The notes below the pieces were generated by a model. It made no database searches and was not told the DNA's origin. It saw nothing but the letters and a program-made list of their open reading frames with translations. From Monomorium pharaonis (lineage: Eukaryota; Arthropoda; Insecta; Hymenoptera; Formicidae): DNA of 64,000 nucleotides. The translations under genes were made by a program, and so were the position numbers. Where the stretch lies: the NCBI RefSeq assembly GCF_013373865.1, contig NC_050475.1, positions 2,929,001 to 2,993,000 on the forward strand. Reading direction: 5' to 3'. Below, one piece after another: positions 1 to 12,200 of this stretch (positions are counted from its first letter, which is position 1; each line of letters opens with the position of its first letter).

Positions 1-434
1 GACCGCGACAAAATAATAATTAATAATTATATATTTGATCGAAGCTCTGCAGCGCGTTATGAATTATTTATCCCCCCACGCCGTTTTCATTTTGCATTCT
101 GCCATTAATGCGCGAACGTTTTAACAAGCGAGCTGTTGAACAACACGCGCGGCGCCTTCCCGAGCGTTCGCGCTATTGTTGCGGCCACCCGGAGCGTGTA
201 CGGCCGGGAGCTTTACAAAAATCCGAATACATTAATGCGTAAACGCTTATATTACGTGCATTAACAGAGGCGTTTATCGCGCTTGACGGATTATTCCTCG
301 ATTTTTCGACGATTATTGACCGGCGGCGGATGCTGCGGGCACTAGCACCATTTTCTCGCTCTGCGCTCTCGGTGATCATGAACGCCCATCAGGCAGTCCC
401 ATCCACGGTAATGAATCGGGCCTGTTGTGCTCAC
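1..434 (-). other. Cad87A intron, partial (runs off the left edge)
   Basis: This is the start of the intron that follows the 435-745 exon, beginning with donor gtgagc. I see no cadherin-like frame and no acceptor followed by coding sequence, so the next exon lies beyond the window edge. Confidence 0.8.
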
Positions 435-745
435 CACGTCCGGATCTTTCACCGTCATGTCGAGATGCGGCAACGGCGTGCCGTCCGGCACGTTTTCGGG
501 GATCTCGATGTTGTACTCGCGCCGATTGAACGTCGGCGGCTCGTCGTTGACGTCCTTAATCGTCACCGTTGCCTCGGCCGTCGACACCGTCAACTTGTCG
601 TTGCCGGGTATGCCGTCGATCAGCTCGCGGGCCTTCACGATCAGCGTGAGCACGCCCGTCGAGTTCTCCAAAGCCTCTCTGTCTAGCGGCTTCGCCGTCC
701 TCAGCTCGCCCGTGTCGTCGTCCAGTAGGAAATAATCGAACGGAT
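435..745 (-). CDS. Cad87A: Cadherin-87A, exon (rest of EC3, start of EC4)
   Basis: A 311-bp exon: two bases completing Asn, then 103 codons, ending in phase 0 at donor gtgagc. The acceptor is gtctttttctcgcag. It encodes PFDYFLLDDDTGELRTAKPL and DREALENSTGVLTLIVKARE, a full cadherin strand pair with the LDRE calcium motif. The strong linker TIKDVNDEPPTF follows, and then EC4 begins with YNIEIPENVPDGTPLP and ends at KDPDV. This is the stretch that resembles the fly Cad87A protein most closely as I recall it, including the unusual RARELV-like segment (here KARELIDGIPGND). The next exon, expected to start around a Gly-Ile-Asn-type strand of EC4, is not in the window. At least ten further repeats, a membrane segment and a cytoplasmic tail would be expected beyond the left edge. 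Confidence 0.94.
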
Positions 746-1432
746 CTGCGAGAAAAAGACAGACATTCGACACGCGTGATGTGAAAGCCTTTTACTGTCA
801 CGTAAGAGAAGATGCAATTAATTCTGCAATCTCATCGAGCCGAAATCACCGGAAATCGTGTACCAAAAATCGTGAACCCAAAATTCTTTTGTACGAGCTT
901 TCTATCGACAGAAACTACGGAAAGAATGGTTTTATGAAAATTTAGTTACAGATCTGAAAATAATATTGTTAGTCCAGCAAAATAATTATGTAGAACGCAT
1001 TCAAGCATAATACGTAATGCTGTATAAAGTTTTGGACTTTCACAGTCAGTTTGCTGCATCTTACATAATTATCTTAATAGATCAACAAAATTATTTTAGA
1101 TCTGTACTTAGCTAAGTTTTTACTTTTTTTGTAGACTTAAACATTAGCAAAACTCTTCTCGAAATTGGAATTAGTGTATTATTCCCTGAATAATTTGATT
1201 TTAGTGATAATATAATTTTAGTGATAAACTGATTAGAGAGAATATCCCTCTCTTAATCGGTGTCCCTGAAAAACAGTTAAAGTGTAGCATTAGAAAAGTA
1301 AGATTTTATTTAAATTTAGAGTTCTTTTCCCGTGTAGATAATGCTATACTGTGATTCAAAGTGCAAACAAAATTGTACATCTAAACGTTGCTATTAACTT
1401 TGTTTAAACGAGAATGCGGGATGAATACTCAC
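746..1432 (-). other. Cad87A intron, 687 bp
   Basis: An AT-rich intron bounded by donor gtgagt and acceptor ctcgcag. Much of its centre is a short inverted-repeat element, listed separately at 941-1116. I see no other structure. Confidence 0.85.
941..1116. mobile_element. MITE-like inverted-repeat element, copy A
   Basis: The ends are inverted repeats about 45 to 50 bases long with mismatches. The left end has acagatctgaaaataat followed by ttgtt, and the reverse complement of the right end has acagatctaaaataat followed by ttgtt. A related sequence lies at 41412-41586. There is no coding capacity at about 176 bp, which fits a non-autonomous DNA transposon. I could not assign target-site duplications. 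Confidence 0.55.
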
Positions 1433-1625
1433 TGGTGACCAATTCGTAGATCATCTTCCGCGGCATACCCCTGTCGCCGTCTCGTGCTTTCACGGTCATC
1501 ACGAGGGTCCCGATGGGATCGTCCTCGCGCACTACGCCTGTCAGCGAGTCCAGGAATTCCGGAGGGCTGTTCTGAATGTCCGCCACCTTGATCTCGACAC
1601 CAGTGGTTCCATTGTTCAGGCCGTC
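1433..1625 (-). CDS. Cad87A: Cadherin-87A, exon (end of EC2, first half of EC3)
   Basis: The exon has 64 full codons plus one base, between acceptor attttatctgcag and donor gtgagt. The acceptor has a weak pyrimidine tract but is set by the fit of LLLRAS/DGLNNG to a cadherin strand. The residues GVEIKVADIQNSPPEFLDSL form the EC2-EC3 linker. The usual DxNDN is degenerate here (DIQNS), so calcium binding at this linker is probably weak or altered. EC3 starts with VVREDDPIGTLVMTVKARDGDRG. The last base A joins AT of the next exon to make Asn, giving ELVTN/PFDYFLL, which matches Cad87A in register. The frame is open further upstream, but that extension does not resemble a cadherin. Confidence 0.9.
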
Positions 1626-2932
1626 CTGCAGATAAAATTCGCACGTTTGAGTCGTCCCTTCTTTTGTCTGGTCGAAAGATTCGGATACGCACGACATACC
1701 GACCCTCGTAACGTACAATTGCGAATCTCCCCGCATTCCTAATTTTATTCTTTGTTCCTTTTCCCTTACGTGGCCTCACATTTAAAAAAAAAAAGTAGAT
1801 TTATCGATCCATAGAAATTAACGTAAGATTACAGGAGAAAATTGTTTCCTAAAATATATCTTCGTCTAATTATGCTTTAATAACACAGAGAACAGAGAAA
1901 AAAAACTTGAGAATTATGTATTCGAATTCGCAATTCAGTCTTTAATTTTATTTATTTCTTACCGTAATATATTCTTCTGATAAATTTTGAGACGAATTTT
2001 TCGAGAAATTAAATTCGATTTATAAATCAATAATAATAAAGGATTCAAATTTGCTGAGAGAAAAAAGGGTAAGATTCTTCGAAATAAAGGAATATAAATT
2101 TTTTAATCGGACTATCGTTGCGACGATTTATCTCGCACGAGTTCGCGAGGTTCGCAGTTGTAATTTACGCGTCCGTTCGTTTCGCCGCCGTAATTATGCG
2201 CGCTATCGCGAACGAGACCATCTTCTCGCATAGTAAAAGGGAACGGCACTCCTCGGTGCCGCTTCCGGAGAGAACGCGTAATTAAAATCAATCTCCGCCG
2301 CTCTCACACAGAAAGCGCTCGTTCGCTTTCGTCGTCCGCGAGCGCACCAAGTGTCGCAAGTAACCGCAATTATCTCTTTATCTCGCACACGTGAACGCGC
2401 GAGGATGATGTCCCACGTTGGTGCTCATGCGCGCGCGCGCGCACCCGACGTTGATTAATTAATCCTCGTCGCCCCTCGGGGATCTCCGATTATTGAGAGA
2501 AAAATCCGTCGCCGACTTGCCCGCGAATTTGGCTGTGAGAACATTTCAGATCGATCAATTTTAGATTCAAGATCGTAATATAATACCTGGAGTCTGATTA
2601 AAAATCGGTTTTGGTTTCGAAATTCAAAGGGACGTGGTCGCAACTGCTGAGTGCAATGAAACCTACAGTACAAAATATTTATTACTTAAAATTTATTTAA
2701 ATAAAATGTTTATTCTCCACTGATTTTCCAAAGACTTAAAAAAATATTTATATTTATATTTAAAAAAGTATTATAATATTTAGGAAGAAGTATGTATGCG
2801 TATGGCTTTTTTTAAGATAAAAGATGAAATTGAAAAATATTGTTTTCGAATATTATCGGTCGAACTCCAATAATATTTTTCAGGTTTTAAATTGCAATAA
2901 ATTCAGAGACTTGTCCGTAGTTGAACCACTGT

Positions 2933-2959
2933 TCTCTCTCTCTCTCTCTCTTTTTTTTT
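2933..2959. repeat. (CT)n followed by a T run
   Basis: About nine CT units run into nine T bases. It lies in a Cad87A intron. Confidence 0.85.
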
Positions 2960-3473
2960 CCTTTTTTATTATTTCGTCAGGGGTCTGATGCAAGGATGCA
3001 AGGATTGCAGCGTAACGTTGACGAGAGACCGAGGGTCGGATCGCGTTTAACGCTAAACGCGCAACGAGAAAACGCTCCATTACATTCGCTCGTACGGCAG
3101 GCAAATATTTACTGTTTTTCTTCAATTTCGCGCTATATTTCTCAGATATTGCGGCGAAAGGAAAATACCGCGGAATCGATGTACGGCCGTGGAAAATCGC
3201 ATCGATCATACGTTGCACGTTCGCAGCGCAGGACCTTAAATGAGCTCAATGTTTGCCGCTTTGCGCGGCACGAGGCAGATATGTTTGGTTTCGCGCACGA
3301 AAACGCATAGTAAATCACAGTGGCCCTTTTTCAGCCGAGACGAGGGAGCCAGCGGTGGCTAGAACCTTTCCCACGTATGTTTACGTGGTGTATTTTAACA
3401 TATCGAACTGCAACGTTGATTCGGGAATCAAAGGGGAAACCGAGGTTTCCGATTTCCGGGCACTGAGCCCGTC

Positions 3474-3500
3474 GCCGCCGCCGCCGCCGCCGCCGCCGCC
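3474..3500. repeat. (GCC)9 trinucleotide repeat
   Basis: Nine uninterrupted GCC units. It makes poly-proline in one frame, but there is no gene there; it is intronic. Confidence 0.9.
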
Positions 3501-3743
3501 GTCTGCCTTTTATCTGTAGAATCCTTTGAAGTCACGTAAACTCGATAGTGTTCTTCACGCTCGCCGGAGCTCGCCGGAGTTCATTTTAAATAATACGAAG
3601 TCTTTCTCTCCACGGAGGAAAGCACTTCGATCCAATCGGCGCTCGTGCTACGTATATACGGGAAAAAAGGAAAAGGAAAATTAGAAGAGAATTACATGTA
3701 ATATGTAACGGACACAATTTGTTCAAGGGATTGCAGAATGATA

Positions 3744-3758
3744 CGCGCGCGCGCGCGC
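3744..3758. repeat. (CG)n run
   Basis: An uninterrupted alternating CG stretch of 15 bases. Survival of such runs fits a genome without strong CpG loss. Confidence 0.85.
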
Positions 3759-4154
3759 AAATGGGAAAGAGAGGGAGAGAGAACAGTGTTGTTTAAACAT
3801 CGTCATAGACGTAATTATCGAGAAACGTTCGACCATTAATTAACGCCGCTTAACCCGAGAATCACCACTTGTTTCGCCACCAAACGTACGGTGTTTAAGC
3901 CGACACAGCAGACGCGCACGCAGGTCCGCAGCACGTCATTCTCGCGTCCTCCTCGTTAGTTCGCAAACTCGCAAACCCGTATCCCGAATTCGCCCGCAAA
4001 TCTCGGTTTTGTTACGGCTGCTCATCCCGTTACGGACGAGTTTAACCGGCGCGCGCGGTGCTTGCCAGCTTGGCTTCCCTTGGCGTAGTGCGCATAATTA
4101 GAATCAATCCTCGAGCCCCGCAAGGGCGAACCCGAGGAGAGGGTTGGTACTTAC

Positions 4155-4289
4155 GCTCGCTCGCAGCAGCAGTTGATAGAAAGGCCTCTCCCGGTAGTCG
4201 AGGGGCTGCCGCAGCACCAGGGCGCCCACATACGTGTTCTGGCTCCTCTCGACGTTGACGATACCGAACTTCTCGCAGGCGTCCAGGAA
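4155..4289 (-). CDS. Cad87A: Cadherin-87A, exon (middle of EC2)
   Basis: A short exon of 45 codons, phase 0 at both ends, bounded by acceptor acttttgttgcag and a strong donor, gtaagt. It encodes FLDACEKFGIVNVERSQ, then YVGALVLRQPLDYRERPFYQ and ends LLLRAS. The LDYRE stretch is the LDxE-type calcium ligand of EC2. The spliced junctions read VPQPQ/FLDACEKF upstream and LLLRAS/DGLNNG downstream, and both give an unbroken cadherin repeat. The open frame continues past both splice sites, but that flanking sequence does not look like a cadherin. No other family fits. Confidence 0.92.
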
Positions 4290-7082
4290 CTGCAACAAAA
4301 GTTTGGTTTCGTCATTCATCGCTCCGCGTGGATTAACGCGCGACGAGTGTATATACATGCTCGATCGCCCGGCACATTCGAAGCCGGAAATACCTCGGCA
4401 AGTACCTACAACTCGCGTGTATTAGGTTTCAACGAGCGTCCAGCTCGTTAATTAATCGATTTGTCGTCGTATCGAGCATCCGTCTAAAAGTTTATGACGT
4501 CTTGTCACCTTGCGTGGAAGCTCTTGCGAAACTCGAGCACACGCGTGGAGAGTTACAAGATTGTAAAATATATATTTTTTAAATCACGTAGGGAATTTCG
4601 AAGCTGTCATCGTCGTTATTATTATTAAATTGATAATCAGATTAGTATCGTGACGTTACTATTGAACTTACAACTTGAAAAGATAAATAAAATACACGAG
4701 AAATATCAGCACGAAGAAATTCAATTATATTAGTTGTGTTTTCACTTGTCGGACTATATTATTATTACTGTTAATCCTAGAAGACAAAATGCATTATCAC
4801 CTCCTCCCCCAACAAAATTCAAATTACGTTCATTTTCGCAACTTTTTCGTGTTTTTTGTTTTAAGTGCATTTTTCAATATTTCTTTGACAAAAAACACCA
4901 TGTTTATGTACATCATCGTTTTCTTCGTAAAAAATGCACTATTTAATTATTAATGTACTACTGATAGAAAGGATTGAGACATCCAAAGAGTTAAGGATGA
5001 CGTTTCACTCCGCTTTTGTCTTTGAAGGTAGGAAAGTAGGAAATTTAGTTCTAGGGTTAATATAAAAAAATATTGACATGAAAAACTCGAGAAATTATCA
5101 TTACAAAATTATAAAAGAAAAATTCGCGTGCAACGTATCGAGAGAGAGAAAGAGCGAGAGATGATCCGGATAAATTCAAAATATAATCACGTCAAACTGA
5201 AATCGACAAAATCCAGTCGAAAACAATAAACGTGAATGAGGACGCGGCTCTAATTTATAATAAATTTCTGGCAAATCTCTCGCATTTGCTCCGAGCGGCT
5301 CAGTTGCCGCATCACCGCTATCGATAACCGTGGATCGTTAATGGAAAATTTCGCCGTTGATTCCGGTTTCGCGGGTGATTCGCGCGCCGGTATCCTGAAC
5401 ACTGCAAACATTAGTTACGCTTAATGACTGGACGCAATCGCGTTGTTCGGCCGGCGGCGGCGTCGCGTTACGCGCGAATATAACGAAAATGGGGGAGGCG
5501 CATTAAAGTTTGCCGCCGTAAAGCCGGCGGGCCATTAGTTAAAAGGTTTTACGGTTTTATTGGTCGCGCCTAACGGCTCCGACCGGGAATTTATCGAGCG
5601 GATATGACGTAGGGGGTGTGGGGGTGCGTTATACGTACTAATATCCCGCGGCGCGTCTTTCCCGCGAGAGAGGAAGAGCCGGAAGGAGAGAAAGGGGAAG
5701 GATACGGGGGAGGAGGGGGCTGCAGTCAGATAATTTTAACGGGTCGCGAGATGATATACGAATTGGATCTCTCGTGGGGGGAGAAAAAAAAAGAACCGCG
5801 GGAGCTCGGCAAAAGCGTTACGTTGCGCCGTTTTTCCCGTCGACCCGAAAATTTTCGAAGGGAGGGCGCGTTCCTCCTTCCCTTTTTGCACGAAAACGAA
5901 CGGATCGCGTAACCGATTGCGCGTTATTGGATCGATTCGATTCCTTAAGCAGACGGCCGTTTTTCAACAGCAATTTTCCGCGGTAACATGTTACAACTTT
6001 CCGTAAATATCCGATCCCGCGGACGTGACTTAAATTTTTACGGACTCGTGCGGGGGATGCGATGAAACGGAAACTTATTACAAGGCGTTCTACCCCGGAC
6101 GCTCTATCTGAATTAGATTTGTGCTAAATGAAACATACGGAAACTTATATATATCCGTATACTTGTATCTGAAATAAATTTTCGATATTTGCTTCCTGCC
6201 TTGGATCGGTATTAAAAAAATGAATATCAAGTCGCGGCTTTAATTTAATCGCGGTATATCTTCCGCATCTTATACGATTGATGGATCTAATTCCAAGTGT
6301 GCTATGCACACTTTTCCGCATTTGACTACATCAAATAACTGTCCCAATTATTATTAAATAATTAATATTTCCGCCGCTCTCGTCAATCGCAGTATTAAAA
6401 TAAAAAGCACGAGAGCGTTATACATTAAAAATATTTTCATGTTAAACTAGGACTATTATATTTTATATTCTTTTTTTTTAGTTTATTTTTATTTAAACAA
6501 CGATGACAAGAAATGTATATTATAATATGTTTAAAGGACCATAAGATAAGCATATCGACCGCCACTGTGTGTTTAAAGTAATTGGAACAGTTACTCGGCG
6601 ATAGAAATAATCGGGCTCGGCGAGAGATAACGTATCTAAACGCATGCCTGCATCTCTAATCGCGTGCGGGATAAGAGGGGCGTTCTCTCGCTCGCGCATA
6701 CGCTGAAAGTAAACCCAATTACGCTCGCCGGGTCGGGGCTGCCGAAGAAGTTGCTGAATTCAAATTCCACGCGGCGACGGGTAATAAAATTTCCGCCTAC
6801 GCATCGGAACGATTATTAAATTTGTGCGAACGCTACGCTATGCGAGCTCCGCTGCACGCTCGCTCGTGCGAAATAGGCCACGCGCTTTCCGCAGGGGTTA
6901 ACGTCGGAGGATGATTGCGAAAGTCCGACTATACCGGCAGCTGCCGCCGCCGCCGCCGCCACCGTTGCCGTCGTCCTCGTCCCCGTCGTCGACGAGTCCT
7001 CGGCTCCCTCGGGCGTGCTGCTCGGCGCTGCGAGACGAAGCGAGACGAAGCGAAACCCGGCGTTTCCTCATTCCCTTTCTAC

Positions 7083-7117
<35 letters not shown>

Positions 7118-8232
7118 GTTGAGTTTATTACAGGATACGAGAGTGGATAACTTAATGGAAAACTGCGAATTACAAAGCGCCCCGGCAACGGGGCCGATAT
7201 TCCGCCTCGCCTCGCCTTGCTTAGCCTCGCGGACAAGGGGAACACTTCATCCGAGCGCTCTTCATTTACGTGAAACACTGGCACTTGTACATCTTTTATC
7301 CGCCGCGCAGCCGATTGCATCTCAACGAGGGTGGCCGGGTTGCTGCAGCCCGTCTGTATCCTGATACTCTGCAGCTCGCGCGCGCGTCTCGCACCGCCGT
7401 AAAGGAGACGGCGCGGGGACGACGACTTCTTAATAAATCCTTTGAGCGGAAAACAAATTCCTCTCTCTATCTCGCCGGCTGTTTATTATTCGTTTTCTTT
7501 CGCGCGGATGCGACCGTCGGACGAGCGACGGCAGGAACGAATTTAGGGACCTTTGTAATTTTCCTTTTTCCATTCGTTCTTCTACGCTCCTTTTTCCGTG
7601 CCATTATTTTTTCGCCCGGGCATTAACTGTACATATTTTACGGCGGAATGCACAGTTTAGTCGGCGTCGTGTAAAAGTAATCGATAGAAAAGAGGCGGGA
7701 TCTTTAATAGAACGAACAGAGAAGTTAGAAACGTACCCCATGAAGCTGCGGAGAAACAAACTGCAACTCACTCAAGATATTCGTGATATGCGAAATAAAA
7801 AGCTATATACGCATTAGCGGACTGTTGTATGAATCCACGTGGGACCTGTCAGGCCTCATTACGCCTTTACTCGATCAAGAGATCGGAAGAAGAGAGGTAC
7901 GAAGAAAGAAGGAGCTCGTGCTTCTTGCTCGCGCTTCGTAAAGATATTAAGTCGGTAGAGAGAAAGAGAGAAGGAGAGCATGTTGTTCTGCACGTAATTC
8001 TATCAACGACGGATTTTCCGAGACGGTGGATCAGAAGGGCACACGGTTCGTCGGTTGAAATTTTCCTCCACCGAAGAAATCCTCTCCCTCCCCCTCCTCC
8101 CTCTCTTCGCACGTGAAGAAGGGCGGCAAGAAATTCGATCGTCGGAAGAGAGAGAAAGAGAGAAAGAGATACCCGATAAAAATATCTTTCACGGGACATT
8201 ACCGCGCGCGCTAACGCGTATTAATGACTCAC
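4290..8232 (-). other. Cad87A intron, 3,943 bp
   Basis: Non-coding. It has an AT-rich part (4560-5260), a GC-rich part with purine-rich stretches (5450-5900), and a (CT)n tract at 7083-7115. A frame near 6898-7364 is made of proline, arginine and serine-leucine runs read through simple repeats and is not a gene. I see no internal exon: the flanking exons join in phase and leave no missing cadherin sequence. Confidence 0.8.
7083..7115. repeat. (CT)n microsatellite
   Basis: A CT-repeat tract with one TT interruption, intronic. Confidence 0.85.
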
Positions 8233-8490
8233 CTGTGGCTGCGGGACGCACGATAGATCTATGATGTCGCCAAGCAGGTCAGGGTCCACGACCCTGATGC
8301 CCGGCAGTATGGTAGAGCCGACGGGGGTGTCCTCCTCGGCGACCGCCTCGTACGGCACACCTAGGAAATGCGGCGGATTGTCGTTCTCGTCCAGCACAAT
8401 TACGTAAGCGTCCACGCCGACGATGTTCGGCTGCTGTCCCGCGGGCACCTCGTCCTCCAGGGTCACGCGAAAGCGTATCGTGTCGTTCTC
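8233..8490 (-). CDS. Cad87A: Cadherin-87A, exon (end of EC1, start of EC2)
   Basis: Exactly 86 codons lie between acceptor tttctcgcttccag and donor gtgagt, both borders in phase 0. This joins cleanly to the exon at 32178-32395, whose last codon is complete. The first residues (ENDTIRFRVTLEDEV) finish the EC1 fold. The linker VLDENDNPPHF is a textbook DxNDNxPxF calcium-binding motif between repeats. EC2 then starts with VPYEAVAEEDTPVGSTI and the calcium motif VVDPD, ending at LSCVPQPQ. The cysteine here and the one in the next exon (DACEKF) fit a conserved EC2 pair in Cad87A, from memory of the fly protein. The exon is separated from the previous one by a 23.7-kb intron that interrupts EC1 right after the LNRE motif. 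Confidence 0.93.
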
Positions 8491-9253
8491 CTGGAAGCGA
8501 GAAAGGAAAGACGTTCGTGAAATCGAAATGCCGGAGAGCTTTTTGACTTTGCAGGAATTACGTGAACTTTAAGAGACTTCGGACTTAACTTATATAAGAG
8601 GACTGCTGGCGCTCGGTGTTCTTAGTTCCAAGTTCGAAAGCTTTTAATATTTTTGCCCTTAAGCGCGAAAGCGCGTTGTTCAATTTTTATGTATTTTTAT
8701 ATTAGAAATTCAGAACAAGAGCGGACTAATTTTCTAATTGAAGGATAAAATCGCACTTAAAGCGGACCCTACAAATTACGGGTTTAATTCACTTTTCGCC
8801 TAAAGTCGCCTGAACACTTTAGCCGCCAAGTTAGTTTCGAGTATGAGTTTTGGAATGACCAAACTCGAGATGTGCAAAACCACATATACATATAAAGTGC
8901 GCAGAGTGTCTCACACATTGTCGACTAACTAAGATCAGTTAATCTTTTTTGCACGAAAAAAAATGTAAAAAAGAAAAAATGTTACTCTACAAAACCACCA
9001 TTAAACTCTAATTGGTTCCCACGATATTTAGAATTAATTTTTCGTAATTTTATTTTCAAAAAATTACTTTTTAAGTAATATATTTTACTGTTTAATAACA
9101 TTATATCCGTCTTATTCATCTTTGGGTGATTGGGCTCTTATGGAAACTTACTAAACATAGATCAAGAGCAATCAAAGTGTTAGATATCCTTTGCAATTAT
9201 TTAGTGATCTTAATAATTTAATAATAGTATCTAATGCCTTTGACATCGCGCGC

Positions 9254-9259
<6 letters not shown>

Positions 9260-9285
<26 letters not shown>
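9260..9285. repeat. (GT)13 microsatellite
   Basis: An uninterrupted GT run directly preceded by a short (CG)n stretch at about 9247-9256. Both are alternating purine-pyrimidine. Confidence 0.9.
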
Positions 9286-12200
9286 ATGGGACGAGACACG
9301 TGCGATCTCAGACGTGCGCTGGGATCGGGAGCTCCCTTCTCGCGTCGCAGGAATTTTAGTGTATCCCTTACGAAGCCTTAAAGGGAGGTCTCGGACGTGC
9401 CTCGATTCGTACGTGAGAGAGCGTATTTTCGAACATCGTCGTTTTACGAGATCGATCATTTGCGAACGGTCTTCGCGAATCCTGGACCGTCGCGTCCCCG
9501 GTAGAGTTTTTCTTCTCTCTCGACGAAGGGAAGTCGAGAGTTGTCGCAGCAAGTGCGGTAAACGTTCGGCTTTATTGGCGGATTTGCGCTACGGGAGCTC
9601 CACTGTATGGGAAGAAAGGGACAAATCTCGCCTCCTCGAATTTTTCGAGGACGCGCGCTCGTTTCTTTCTCCACGTTGTTGCGAGCAATTCGACCGTTTC
9701 TGATGAATGCATTTTTCATCATGCGTATTGTTACGTACTCCACCGTGGAAACGTGCCGCGCGTTTGCTCCTTCGATGGATAAATACGTTATCATGTTGGA
9801 ATATTCCCAAGTTGGAATATACGAGTCTCTCGGGGGGCTTCTCATTTGAGAAGGGGTGAAAAGAGCCAAGTCCTAATATTGAAAAAGCAGCTCCAAGTCT
9901 GCATCTTTAAGCAACTTTTCAAAAGTTTCGCAGACAGTTTCAGATCTCGGTGAAGTTTCGTCGAAAAATAACGAGGAGAAAGACAGCTCCGAAAACGAGA
10001 TATCTCTTCTCCGTAAGATAATAGAAGCGTTTTCGTTGTAATTAATTCTAGCTAAGTTAACATGAACCCAAGGGACAAAGAGTTGTTTATTGTAATTTTA
10101 CGTTTTAAACGAGGCGACACAACGGAAGTAACATAAAATCAGGAACTGCAGCAATTTGCCGAAAATATCGAAACGCTTTCGAAAGGAGTTCGGCGAGGAA
10201 AAAAAAAGAAGAGGATTACAAAGGCTGCGAAATGTCGTTTCGAGTAGGTATACCGGTTCACGCGGAAGTTTCGAAGAGACGGAAAAGTGGATAGCACCGA
10301 GGGTTTAGTAGTAGCTAACGAGGTCGAGAGTGGAAAGATGGCACTCAAAGTTCTTGTCAAGTGTGTACGTGTACCCAATTGCGCATGCATTAGAATATAT
10401 ACATATTTACGCGCCAGATAGTCTCCCAAAAGTGTCATGGCAACAGAGAACAATAATATGGCGATACACCTGACGGCGAAGTTAAATTTGCTTGTAACAC
10501 ATTACGGTGCAAATGCAGATACGAATTTCCTTGCGAGAAATCGATCGCGTTCTCTTCGTCGTTGCGCGATAATTTTAATAAATAACAAATAAAAATATTT
10601 TACTTGAAATAAAAAAGATCGCTCAAAGTTGCTGCACAAATTTATGTAATAAAGTCCATTTTATGTGATTTGTAATTTACGGTAGAATCGAGAGTAAAAT
10701 TATATTTTTAATTTAATTTTATTATTTTATTCTCCCCCAGTAAGCAATTAAAGGAATATAAAATCACTCTTTCAAAATATTAATTTTGCGCGGATTTTAC
10801 GAATATTATCATATATTTTATAAATGTTTTTGAATTGTTATTTCATAAAATAATATTACTAAACATTACGATTACAGTGTAGAGATATTATTTTTAATGT
10901 TTTACTCAAATATTTTTCATAATAACATTGTAATATTAAGAGTTACATATCTGAAAACGTTACAGGCTATAAAATATTATTGTCATAACATAATGTTATT
11001 GGTATTTTGCTTATTTATTTACGCAAAACATTTTTAGTATAGAAAACGAGCATTTAAAAAATGTATTAAAATTTATCTACATGCAATAATACATTATGTA
11101 AAATAATAGAATTCATACACAAAATCAGAATTACGGATCGTTCGAAGGGAGGGGAGGAGAGGGGAGCTTGAAATACACTCAGATGACAATAGTTTCATCA
11201 TTTAATTACGAGAAGCTGTGTGGCGAACAAACATCGTAAGTTACTGCAATAATGCCGCGTAGTAATTAACAACGGCATGCGAGTCATAATGCGCGCGCTA
11301 GATAATACATTGTACAACATTGCATCGACGTTATCGTAGTCACCGTATCCCAGAAATTACAACGCCAAACGTCGAAAATTTCCGACAGACAATAACGCGG
11401 GAGCACAATCGCGCAAATGTAATAATGTCAATAATTCACTTGCGCAATCGCGTCTACCAGCGGCCCTCGGTCAGGAGGGAAACAAAGATAAAGAGAGACT
11501 TATTTTTTAGTTTGCAACAGCATCGGTTTTGTGCGGAAACTCGATGCATAACGCGTGACGCGTGGGGTGCTCACGCACGCGCGTGTAACGCTGGCACGCT
11601 GTAATTTCAACTTTCCAACTAACCGCGCTTCCTCTACGCGAGAAGTTGCAAGCTGGAACCGCGGTATTCCGTCTCGCTGGAGATTACGGAACAATAATTC
11701 GATATCTCCTTCCTCCCCTCCCCTCCCGTTTGAAAACAGGGACGATAAAAAGTGGGCTATTCGAATGCGCGTCTTGCGAAATTACAAACTGCGAATGTAT
11801 ATAGAATAACGATGTCGCGATTCGATATTTAATATTGAATACGAGCAGAAATAAAATCGGAATCGTTCCCGTGGAACAAAATTTAGCGATGCTCCATTTA
11901 TGTCACTTTATTTTTCAGCGGTGAACTTTCTTCGCAAATTACACGATCGCTTCTAAATAAAGTTATGTTACACGTCAGATTCCGGTACTGCAGTAAAAAG
12001 CTCAATAACTCAACAATAGATTTATCAAAATATCCAGAAGAGAATATGCATACAATTTCGTGAGCTTGATATCCTTCCTCGGTGCGGCCCGAATTACAGT
12101 TTCTTGATTTAAAATCGGGGCGACGCACCATCGGGGCGATTTTGCCTCCCTTATACGATCCGCTATTTGTTCTAAAACTTTATGAAAGGCAATAAATTAA

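Larger units (their letters stand above)
1626..4154 (-). other. Cad87A intron, 2,529 bp
   Basis: Non-coding, alternating between AT-rich (1750-2050, 2680-2880) and CpG-rich (2130-2450, 3860-4080) blocks. It contains a CT/T tract, a (GCC)9 run and a (CG)n run, each listed separately. Short open frames here are low-complexity or unrecognisable. Confidence 0.85.
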
